A stretch of DNA of 56,881 nucleotides, taken from NCBI GenBank assembly GCA_037443565.1, contig JBBIOB010000016.1, positions 1 to 56,881 of the forward strand. The letters run 5' to 3'. The translations under genes and the position numbers were made by a program. The DNA is from Fervidifonticultor_A sp037443565 (GTDB taxonomy: Bacteria; Sysuimicrobiota; Sysuimicrobiia; Sysuimicrobiales; Humicultoraceae). Each line of letters starts with the position of its first letter. Within the stretch, counting starts at the first letter, position 1. The notes beneath the pieces were generated by a model. The model had not been told where the DNA came from. It was given only the letters and a program-made list of their open reading frames with translations, and did no database searches. Of the stretch, positions 50,702 through 56,881 are shown piece after piece.

Positions 50702-51629
50702 CGACGGTCTCCAGCAGCCCCGCCCGTTCCAGCGCCGCGCGAATCTTCGTGCACTCGAGTTCGCCCACCGGCAGCAGCGGGGGTCGCACGGTCGTGTTTT
50801 CGATCACGCCCAACATGCGTAACGCTTCTTTGGTTCGAGCCCGGTAGTTGATGACGGGCTGGGAGAAGATCATGTCTGCAAGCGGCTGAATGAGCCCGGA
50901 GATGCGAAACGCCTCCTCCCAGTCGTGGCGGCGCGCGGCCTCAATCATGGTGACCTGCATCTGCGTGGCCAGCGTGCCGAAACCAATCAGCGCGCCATCG
51001 GCGCCGAGCACAAACGAATGACAGATGAAGTTGTCGTTGCCCGTCAGCAGTGTGATGCGGCGCGACGCCTGATCCAGCATCGATCGCATCTGGACGAACT
51101 TCATGGCGTCGAACGATGCCTCCTTGATGGCGACCACGGTATCGATCTCCAACAGCCGTTCCATCACCTCGGCCGTGTACTCGACGCCCCCAAGGGCCGG
51201 CTGCAACTGGAATAGGATGAGGGGAAGATCCACGGCGCGCGCGATCGCCCGGTGATACCCATAGGGAATCTCCGGGTGGAGCGGGCGGCCCAAGAAGGCC
51301 GGAATTGGAAAGATCATCAGCGCATCCGCCCCGGCCGCCTTCGCCTCGCGCGCCTGTTCGATGGCTTCGTCGGTGTACGGCCCGCCGATTCCGGCGATGA
51401 TGGCCACACGGCCACGGGCAACGGAGACCGCGGCTTCCAGGACCGCGCGCCTCTCCGCCCGGGAAAGGTGCGGGCCTTCCCCGGTGTCGGCATTGATGGC
51501 CAATCCCACCGGCCCCTGGGCAATCACCCAATCCAGGTAGGGGGTCAACGCTTTCACATCCGGCCGGGCCTCATCGGTCATGGGCAGGACCGTGGCCGGA
51601 ATCAGCCCGTTGAGGTTCAGTGGTCTCAT
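50694..51629 (-). CDS. Dihydrodipicolinate synthase-family lyase/aldolase
   Basis: A 311-residue TIM-barrel enzyme of the DapA/NanA family. The Schiff-base Lys lies in VVAIKEASFDAMK; LAINADTGEGPHLSRAERRA replaces the usual G-T-T-G-E and is typical of catabolic members rather than DapA itself; IAGIGGPYTDEAIEQAREAK and LTGNDNFICHSFVLGADG follow. It probably cleaves or forms a carbon-carbon bond next to a keto acid, or dehydrates one. AGGAGG precedes the ATG, which overlaps nothing upstream but forms ATGA with the LLM gene stop. Confidence 0.86.
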   Translation of the reverse strand: MRPLNLNGLIPATVLPMTDEARPDVKALTPYLDWVIAQGPVGLAINADTGEGPHLSRAERRAVLEAAVSVARGRVAIIAGIGGPYTDEAIEQAREAKAAGADALMIFPIPAFLGRPLHPEIPYGYHRAIARAVDLPLILFQLQPALGGVEYTAEVMERLLEIDTVVAIKEASFDAMKFVQMRSMLDQASRRITLLTGNDNFICHSFVLGADGALIGFGTLATQMQVTMIEAARRHDWEEAFRISGLIQPLADMIFSQPVINYRARTKEALRMLGVIENTTVRPPLLPVGELECTKIRAALERAGLLETVGA

Positions 51630-52642
51630 GGGATCCCTCCTGCGGTTGTCATGTCCCTTGCGAATGCCGGCATGACTTCCTTTGCCAGCAGCCTCAACTC
51701 GGTCAGAATGTGCTCATGGGGCATGCCGGGGAAGTACAACCGGCAGATCAGATGGTCAACGCCAAAGGCTTCCTGAAAGCGCTTGATCTTGTGGATCACC
51801 TGCTCGGGCGTCCCCACGAGAAACCGATCGCGCCCCAGATCGTCCAGGCGGTCCACCGGCGTCGAGTCCTCCCGGCCGATCAGCGGGTGCGACCAATCTT
51901 TGCCGTACTCGTCACGGTAATTGATCAGGAGGTGGCGCTCGGCCAACTCGCGCGCGCGGGCCTCGGTGTCCGCGATGACGACCTCACGCGTCAGGGGAGT
52001 GGGGAACTGCGCAGGCTTACGCCCGGCCCTGGCGAGATACCGCTGGTAGGTTGCCCGCGCATTGAGGAGCTTCTCCAGATTCGCAGTCGGGCCGGGAATC
52101 CACGCGTCGCCCATCTCGGCGGCGCGGCGCAACGCCCTTTCGTCCCATCCACCGATCCAGATCGGGACCGGACGGCGCGGCCGGGGCTCGATCCGTGCGT
52201 CAGACACCGAGTAGTACTTCCCCTTGAAGGTCACAGTCTCATCCGCCCATAGGCGCCGTATCAGGTTGATCGCCTCGGAGGTACGCGCGCCGCGCTCTTC
52301 CAGAGCCACGTTGTAGAGCGCAAACTCCTGGGGACGATAGCCGACCGCCACTCCCAGGACGATGCGGCCGGAAGACATGATGTCGAGCAGGGCGACATCT
52401 TCTGCGAGCCGGATGGGGTGGTACAGGGGCAGTATCGCAATGTCCGTTCCTAATAGAATCCTCGATGTCCGCGTCGCCCAGCCGGCCAGGACGAGGATCG
52501 GCGATGGCCAGTAGTGATTCGCCACGCCGTGGTGCTCCTCGATCCAGGCCGAGTCGAAGCCCAACTCCTCACCGAGCATGACCTCGCGCAGCGACTGCTC
52601 GTAGAGGGAACCGCCCTCGGTGGGAATGAACCCGAATTCCAT
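51626..52642 (-). CDS. Luciferase-like (LLM) flavin-dependent monooxygenase
   Basis: A 338-residue bacterial-luciferase-fold oxidoreductase using reduced FMN or F420. EELGFDSAWIEEHHGVAN, HPIRLAEDVALLDIMSSGRIVLGVAVGYR and PIWIGGWDERALRRAAEMGDAWIPGP are typical. It overlaps the LacI-gene stop (TGATG at 52640-52644) and the aldolase start (ATGA). As first enzyme gene after the regulator it may start the pathway by oxidising the substrate. Confidence 0.9.
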   Translation of the reverse strand: MEFGFIPTEGGSLYEQSLREVMLGEELGFDSAWIEEHHGVANHYWPSPILVLAGWATRTSRILLGTDIAILPLYHPIRLAEDVALLDIMSSGRIVLGVAVGYRPQEFALYNVALEERGARTSEAINLIRRLWADETVTFKGKYYSVSDARIEPRPRRPVPIWIGGWDERALRRAAEMGDAWIPGPTANLEKLLNARATYQRYLARAGRKPAQFPTPLTREVVIADTEARARELAERHLLINYRDEYGKDWSHPLIGREDSTPVDRLDDLGRDRFLVGTPEQVIHKIKRFQEAFGVDHLICRLYFPGMPHEHILTELRLLAKEVMPAFARDMTTAGGIP

Positions 52643-53691
52643 CAGACGTTCCTCCCAGGTTGTGAGTGAAAGACCACGGTTGAACGGCGGATGATCAGGC
52701 GATGGGGAAGCCGGTGCTCCGCCGGGACGGACTCGCCGGCCAGCACCCGCAGGAGAACCCGCATGCCGGTAACCCCCAGGTCTTGAAGCGGAACAGAGAC
52801 TGTTGTCAGCGGCGGCTCCACGTACCGGGCAACCGGGATGTCATTGATGCCGGCCACGCTCACCTCTGCCGGGACGGCAATCCCGGCTTCTTTGAGCGCG
52901 GCCAGGCAGCCGATGGCGCTGGCATCGTTGACTGCCAGGACCGCACTCGGCCGAGGATGACAGTTCAGCATCAGGCCTGCTGCGCGCTGCCCGCCGGCGT
53001 ATGTGTAATCGCCGGGCAGCACGAGATTCGGATCATAAGGAAGGCCGGCGGCCTCCAATGCGGTCCGGTAGCCTACCAGCCGGTCGTCGCTGGTCGTCAC
53101 GCCCGGCCGTCCAGCAATGAAGGCAATCCTGCGATGTCCCAACTCGATGAGGTGCGCCATGACGGCTCTCACCGCGGCCTCGTTATCGATGTTGACCGTT
53201 GGGATCGGAAACGGATACCGGCCGAGCGCGACCAGGGCTGTCCCCTGCTCGCGCATGCGGCTCACCAGGGCTCTCAACTCCTTAACGTGTTCCGGATCGC
53301 TCAGGCATCCGCCCGCGAACAGGATACCGTCCACCGTGTAGTCTCGAAGCAACTGGAGGTACCGCCGCTCAACTTCTGCGTTGCGGTCAGTATTGCACAG
53401 CAGAACGAGATACCCGAACTCCCGTGCGGTGTCCTCAACGCCGCGAAGGATCCCAGCGAAATAGGGGTCGCTCGCGTCGCCGACGAGCACCCCGACCAGA
53501 TGGGTCTGACGAGTGGCAAGCGCACGGGCCAGGGCGCTGGGAGAGTAACCCAACGTGGCCATGGCGTTCAGGACGCGCTTCCGGGTGGCAGGGTGAACAG
53601 GATGACTGCTTGCGCTCAAGACTCGGGAAACGGTTGTAATCGACACCTCTGCCGCTCGGGCAACATCGTAGATTGAGCGGGGCGCGCGCAT
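52642..53691 (-). CDS. LacI-family transcriptional regulator
   Basis: A 349-residue regulator: N-terminal LacI helix-turn-helix SIYDVARAAEVSITTVSRVLS, hinge helix YSPSALARALATRQT, and periplasmic-binding-like effector core (LVGVLVGDASDPYFAGILRGVED, VPAEVSVAGINDIPVARYVEPPLTTV). ATG 53691 gives the usual N-terminal length. It is first gene of the minus-strand catabolic operon and has a perfect LacI-type operator 25 bp upstream. Confidence 0.94.
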   Translation of the reverse strand: MRAPRSIYDVARAAEVSITTVSRVLSASSHPVHPATRKRVLNAMATLGYSPSALARALATRQTHLVGVLVGDASDPYFAGILRGVEDTAREFGYLVLLCNTDRNAEVERRYLQLLRDYTVDGILFAGGCLSDPEHVKELRALVSRMREQGTALVALGRYPFPIPTVNIDNEAAVRAVMAHLIELGHRRIAFIAGRPGVTTSDDRLVGYRTALEAAGLPYDPNLVLPGDYTYAGGQRAAGLMLNCHPRPSAVLAVNDASAIGCLAALKEAGIAVPAEVSVAGINDIPVARYVEPPLTTVSVPLQDLGVTGMRVLLRVLAGESVPAEHRLPHRLIIRRSTVVFHSQPGRNV

Positions 53692-53715
53692 TGGAAACCG
53701 CCTCGCGTTTCTGTT

Positions 53716-53727
53716 GAAAGCGCTTTC
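53716..53727. promoter_or_regulatory. LacI-family operator palindrome
   Basis: GAAAGCGCTTTC is a perfect 12-bp palindrome with the central CG typical of LacI/CcpA-type operators; with flanks it matches the cre-like pattern TGWAARCGYTWNCW in all but the last base. It lies 9 bp downstream of the -10 element, where a bound repressor would block transcription. Confidence 0.75.
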
Positions 53728-53735
53728 CATGCGGA

Positions 53736-53764
53736 AGAATGGCACATACGCGATGATCTGTCAA
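53736..53764 (-). promoter_or_regulatory. Promoter of the LacI-led operon
   Basis: On the minus strand a perfect TTGACA (53759-53764), a 17-bp spacer and CATTCT (53736-53741) precede the operator and the LacI gene. The -35 is strong and the -10 weak, consistent with a regulated promoter. Confidence 0.5.
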
Positions 53765-53775
53765 ACGTGCAGCGG

Positions 53776-53946
53776 TCATGCAGAAACCTGGGAGCGGCGT
53801 CTGAATCCGGGCCTCCAGCGACCGAAGCTCACGTGCGGGGACTGAGCGCCGACCGCGATGATCAGGGCCAGGCCGCTGATGACAAGTTGAAACGATGGGT
53901 CGAGCCCCAGGAGGAGGACGATGTTGAGCAGGGATGCGATGCGACC
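53776..53946 (-). pseudogene. C-terminal remnant of a sugar ABC permease (RbsC-like)
   Basis: The minus-strand frame reads RIASLLNIVLLLGLDPSFQL then VISGLALIIAVGAQ and a short basic tail to a stop at 53776. This matches the last helix region of RbsC/branched-chain-type permeases (L-L-G-[VL]-[DS]-P-x-x-Q-x-V-[IV]-x-G-L). No start or upstream helices exist; similarity is lost near 53946. A sugar transporter once adjoining the LacI gene would explain the regulator's family. Short similarity, so moderate confidence. Confidence 0.55.
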
Positions 53947-54024
53947 CCGCCGTGCTGAGCGAGCCGGCGATCTTCCTGGCGTCGCTGGAGCCGGGGACCC
54001 TCACCGGCCTGTCGCTGGTCTGCG

Positions 54025-54285
54025 GTGCCCAGGGCGCTGGCCGGGTACAAGGAGGCCAACCTACAGGCCTGCAAGCTGCTGCGCCCTGAAGGGGTGCTGG
54101 TCAGTTGCTCGTGCTCCTGGCACGTGGACGAGGCGATGTTCTATTCGGCCGTCTGTGACGCCGCGGCGGACGCGCGGCGCGACCTGCGCCTGATCGAGTT
54201 CCGCTCCCAGGCCCGCGATCATCCGATGCTGGCGGCGATGCCGGAGACGCGCTACCTGAAGTGTCTGATCTTGCAGGTGTTCTGA
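54025..54285 (+). pseudogene. C-terminal remnant of an RlmI-type rRNA methyltransferase
   Basis: 86 codons encode LAGYKEANLQACKLLRPEGV, then LVSCSCSWHVDEAMF and DHPMLAAMPETRYLKCLILQVF. This is the end of a class I SAM-dependent methyltransferase of the RlmI/YccW group (motif S-C-S near the active site, P-E-T-x-Y-L-K-C at the end). The PUA domain, SAM-binding motifs and more than 300 residues are missing upstream; the break lies close to 54020. It ends 5 bp before the convergent holB gene. Confidence 0.78.
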
Positions 54286-54290
54286 GCCGA

Positions 54291-55376
54291 CTAGCCCGCC
54301 GAGGCCGTGGTCACCGGACGATCTCCACACGACAGGAACAGCTTCTCCAGCACCAGCCGCGCGTGGACGTTTCGGCGCAGCGACTCCTTCGCCGCCTCCA
54401 CCGCCTCGATGCGCGCACCCAGCGTCGCCTCAAGGTACCGGCCCGCCAGCGCAGCGATCTGCGGCTCCCGATCGCGGTTGGTCAGCAGCGCTGGCTCGCG
54501 CAGTTGCTTCCACACCAGCACGTCCCGGTACCAGAGCACGGCTAGATCGAGCAGCTCGAGCAGCACGTCGGTCTGTCGCTGCGGCGCCTCCGCCTGCTTC
54601 GAGAGGACTTCCGCCTGCTTCACCAGCATCTCAGCGGCGTCGAGCCGGGCAAGCGGATCACCGTCCTCGAGCGCCGGCAGCAGGTCGAGCAGCTGATCGC
54701 GGGCCTCCAACCGTTCTGCCGATGCCGCCCACTCCAGCGCGCGGCCCAGCCGCCCATCGGCCAGCACCGCGAGGACACGCGCGCGCTCCGGCGGGATCTC
54801 CCATCGGTCGATCAGCGCCCGCTCGATCTGGTCGGTTCTCAGGTAGGTACAGCGGACGAGCTGACAGCGCGAGACGATCGTAGGCAGCAGGGCCACGCTC
54901 GACTCGGCCGCCAGCACGAACACGACGCGCGCCGGCGGTTCCTCGAGGACCTTGAGCAGGCTGTTAGCCGAGGACGCATTCATGCGCTCGGCGTCGGCGA
55001 CGATGTAGACTTTCCACTTGCCCTCATACGGCGGGTACGCCGCATCCTGCCGGAGGGCCCGGATCTGATCGATGGGGATCTCTTTGCCCTTGTAGTCCTT
55101 GCCCGGGGCCTCGATGTACTTGCCGCGGGCGATGTCCAGGATGCGGACGTCGGGATGATTGCCGTCGGCGATCCGGCGGCACGCGCGGCACTCCCCGCAG
55201 GCGTCGCCGTCGGGCCGCTCGCAGTTCAGCGTCTGCGCGAAGGCCAGCGCCAGCGTGCGGCGACCGACACCCGCCGGCCCTACCAGCAGGTAGGCGTGGC
55301 TCACGCGCCCGCCGCGGGCCGCGCCGCGCAGGAGCATGACCGCGTGATCCTGGTTGATGACGTCCCGAAAAGCCAT
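54291..55376 (-). CDS. holB: DNA polymerase III delta' subunit (HolB)
   Basis: A 361-residue clamp-loader subunit. HAYLLVGPAGVGRRTLALAFAQ has a degenerate P-loop (Arg-Arg instead of Gly-Lys), usual for the non-hydrolysing delta'. The zinc module is CGECRACRRI, and LPTIVSRCQLV contains the S-R-C arginine finger. ASSANSLLKVLEEPP is the conserved helix. The C-terminal 150 residues form the helical collar. Transcribed 17 bp after the darA gene; the tmk-darA-holB order is common in Firmicutes. Confidence 0.94.
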   Translation of the reverse strand: MAFRDVINQDHAVMLLRGAARGGRVSHAYLLVGPAGVGRRTLALAFAQTLNCERPDGDACGECRACRRIADGNHPDVRILDIARGKYIEAPGKDYKGKEIPIDQIRALRQDAAYPPYEGKWKVYIVADAERMNASSANSLLKVLEEPPARVVFVLAAESSVALLPTIVSRCQLVRCTYLRTDQIERALIDRWEIPPERARVLAVLADGRLGRALEWAASAERLEARDQLLDLLPALEDGDPLARLDAAEMLVKQAEVLSKQAEAPQRQTDVLLELLDLAVLWYRDVLVWKQLREPALLTNRDREPQIAALAGRYLEATLGARIEAVEAAKESLRRNVHARLVLEKLFLSCGDRPVTTASAG

Positions 55377-55393
55377 CCCGAGCGATCCGGCGG

Positions 55394-55723
55394 CTAGATC
55401 CGCTCCATGCGCTCGACGTTCAGCACGAAGACGATCGCCCCGCCGACCTCCACCTTTATGGGATACGTCACGTACGAGTCGACGGGTTCCACGACGGGGG
55501 GAATCGGGGTCATGAGCTGCTCCCGGCGGTGGCAGACGCGGCCGATCACCCCCAGGACCGCCTCAGCCTGGTCGTCCTCGACGCCGGTCAGGATCGTGGC
55601 GTTCCCCTCGCGCAGGAACCCGCCGGTGCTGGCGAGCATGGTGGCGTGGATGTTGGCTTCGTTCAGCGCATCGATCAGGCGGCTGGCGTCTTTCTCCTGC
55701 ACGACCGCAAGGATCAACTTCAC
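55394..55723 (-). CDS. darA: Cyclic-di-AMP receptor (DarA/PstA, YaaQ family)
   Basis: A 109-residue PII-like trimeric protein. KLILAVVQEKDASRLIDALN, HATMLASTGGFLREGNATIL and TGVEDDQAE match the c-di-AMP-binding DarA/PstA family closely. Its presence predicts c-di-AMP signalling in the organism. It lies between tmk and holB as in many Gram-positive genomes. Confidence 0.93.
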   Translation of the reverse strand: MKLILAVVQEKDASRLIDALNEANIHATMLASTGGFLREGNATILTGVEDDQAEAVLGVIGRVCHRREQLMTPIPPVVEPVDSYVTYPIKVEVGGAIVFVLNVERMERI

Positions 55724-55767
55724 GGGTTCACCCCCCGCAGGCTGCGCGCGGTGGTTCGGTTGCGCCG

Positions 55768-56433
55768 CTACTCCTCCGGCAGCCAGCCCCGCTCCCGGAG
55801 CACACGGCGCACCGCCGCGACCAGAGCCGCGTGGACTTCCTCGCGCGGCAGGCTGCCGTCGACGACGGTAAACCGCGACGCCTCTTCGCGCGCCAGCTCG
55901 AGGAATCCTGCGCGGACGCGCGCGTGGAAGGCGACATCCTCCTGCTCCAGCCGGTCGCCACGGCCGGCCGGCGCGTCCTTGCCGCCGGCGTTGCGCGCCC
56001 TGGCCAGGCCGCTGGCGGGGTCGATGTCGAGCAGCAGCGTCAGGTCCGGCCGCAGCCCTCCGGTGGCGACCTCGTTCACCCGCCGGACCACGTCGATCGG
56101 CAGCCCCCGGCCGTATCCCTGGTAGGCGATCGAGGCGTCCACGAACCGCTCCGACAGGACGCAGGTGCCGGCCTCGAGGTTCGGGCGCACGACCTCGGCG
56201 ACGTATTGCGCGCGGCTGGCCGCGAAGAGCAGCATCTCGGTCTCGGGCCGCATGCCGCGCTGCCGCTCATCGAGCAGCAGCCTGCGGATCGCCTCCCCGA
56301 TCGCCGTCCCGCCGGGCTCACGGGCCAGCACCAGCGGCACCAGCCCGCGGAGGGCCTCGTACAGGCGACGGGCGTGCGTCGTCTTGCCCGCGCCCTCGGG
56401 CCCTTCCACCGTGATGAACAGGCCGCGCCGCAT
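55768..56433 (-). CDS. tmk: Thymidylate kinase
   Basis: A 221-residue dTMP kinase. P-loop FITVEGPEGAGKTTHARRL, DRX-type motif LAREPGGTAIGEAIRRLLL, SERFVDASIAYQGYGRGL and a lid with RLEQEDVAFHARVRAGFL are all present. ATG 56433 gives the typical N-terminus (M-x-x-G-x-F-I-x-x-E-G); the open frame continues upstream into the R3H gene without meaning. Essential for dTTP synthesis. Confidence 0.95.
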   Translation of the reverse strand: MRRGLFITVEGPEGAGKTTHARRLYEALRGLVPLVLAREPGGTAIGEAIRRLLLDERQRGMRPETEMLLFAASRAQYVAEVVRPNLEAGTCVLSERFVDASIAYQGYGRGLPIDVVRRVNEVATGGLRPDLTLLLDIDPASGLARARNAGGKDAPAGRGDRLEQEDVAFHARVRAGFLELAREEASRFTVVDGSLPREEVHAALVAAVRRVLRERGWLPEE

Positions 56434-56468
56434 CTGCTGACGTGGAGAGGATGCCACCGAGGGGCCAC

Positions 56469-56881
56469 CTATCGGGGATAGATCACGACGCGGCGGTGGG
56501 GCTCCTCGCCCTTGCTCTCCGAGGACAGGCCGTACCGCTGCACGAGTTGGTGCTGGAGGCGTCGGACGTAGGAGTTCTGCGGCCAGCTCCACGGCTTTGG
56601 CAGACTCGAACACCTGCGCGATGGCCTGCTCGACCTCGGTGAGCGCGGCCTCGTGGTCGCCGCCGTCGTCGCCCACATCGAACTGCTCCCGCAGGAACTC
56701 CTGGATCTGCGAGACGGTATTGCTCCTCAGGATGTGCACCGGGATGCCTCGGCTGGCCGCGTCGCGCAGCCGCGCGGGCTGCCGCCGCTCCTGGGACCTG
56801 ATGGTCAGGACCAGGTCGGCGTCGCCCGCGGAGTCGACGATGTACGCGGGCACGTGCAGCTCGCGGATGGCCCGCTCCAGG
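56469..56881 (-). pseudogene. R3H-domain nucleic-acid-binding protein, C-terminal part, frameshifted
   Basis: The gene enters from the right edge. Frame 1 reads VPAYIVDSAGDADLVLTIRS, HILRSNTVSQIQEFLRE and EVEQAIAQVFESAKAVEL, then similarity moves to another frame with PQNSYVRRLQHQLVQRYGL and GEEPHRRVVIYPR-stop. This is the C-terminal R3H module of AAA-type proteins (P-Q-N-x-Y-[IV]-R-R-x-Q-H). The switch lies at about 56590 in CTGGCCGCAG. Because the C-terminal sequence after it is perfectly conserved, a one- or two-base assembly error in an intact gene is at least as likely as real decay. Confidence 0.75.

Noticed and set aside
1..56881. CRISPR arrays, tRNA or rRNA genes, insertion sequences
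   Set aside because: No regularly spaced repeats, tRNA-like cloverleaf consensus, rRNA conserved blocks or transposase motifs were seen on reading both strands.

Overview
The window is a 56.9 kb piece of a high-GC, gene-dense bacterial chromosome. The translated genes suggest a Terrabacteria-type lineage with Firmicutes-like habits. A T-box leader precedes proS, an FMN riboswitch precedes a ribD-ribE-ribBA-ribH operon, and tmk, darA (cyclic-di-AMP receptor) and holB are adjacent. ProRS is of the archaeal/eukaryotic type and the phosphoglycerate mutase is of the archaeal ApgM type. This fits deep-branching high-GC groups (for example CSP1-3/Sysuimicrobiota, Armatimonadota-like or Limnochordia-like), but the sequence alone does not settle the phylum. 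No rRNA, tRNA, CRISPR array or intact mobile element was seen.

Layout. 0-7.4 kb (minus strand): a riboflavin operon behind a promoter, an FMN riboswitch and a possible Shine-Dalgarno-sequestering stem. It is followed without a gap by a restriction-modification pair (adenine methyltransferase plus XamI-like endonuclease) and an amidohydrolase, each joined to the next by overlapping stop/start codons. 7.4-15.4 kb: a decayed beta-CASP metallo-beta-lactamase gene, a transglutaminase-like protein, a secreted M28 peptidase, YbaK plus a DEDDh exonuclease, a DUF3179 protein, a secreted unknown coupled to a lipoprotein cytochrome c, and a Crp/Fnr regulator. 15.4-18.7 kb: two PIN-toxin/antitoxin pairs flanking proS with its short T-box leader. 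18.8-26.8 kb: PlsC, a half-size TerC-like protein, citrate synthase, an MFS transporter, and a minus-strand run of GntR regulator, ddl, a DapF homologue lacking both catalytic cysteines, and apgM.

26.9-42.2 kb: an enolase-superfamily epimerase/dehydratase divergent from the GntR gene; PAS and MBL proteins; a double-hotdog dehydratase; HAD phosphatase; a PLP Cys/Met enzyme with an EamA exporter; an SLC13 permease; endonuclease IV; alpha/beta hydrolase; a zinc-ribbon membrane miniprotein; UspA; and an IclR-controlled PotDABC-type ABC importer. 42.2-53.7 kb (minus strand): a LacI-controlled catabolic operon encoding a luciferase-like monooxygenase, a DHDPS-family aldolase, two creatininase-family hydrolases, a peptide-type ABC importer, two M29/NicX-like metalloenzymes and a hydantoin-racemase-like enzyme. 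Its ATPase genes are missing: only a C-terminal oppD/F stub, fused to a truncated alanine racemase gene, remains. Both ends of the 45-54 kb stretch carry gene remnants, the other end having stubs of a sugar ABC permease and an RlmI-type methyltransferase. 54.3-56.9 kb: housekeeping genes holB, darA, tmk and an R3H-domain gene with a frameshift.

Overall architecture: genes are packed into long co-directional runs with at least a dozen ATGA/GTGA overlaps, so translational coupling is probably pervasive. Frameshifts in two otherwise conserved genes mean that single-base assembly errors must be excluded before calling them pseudogenes.
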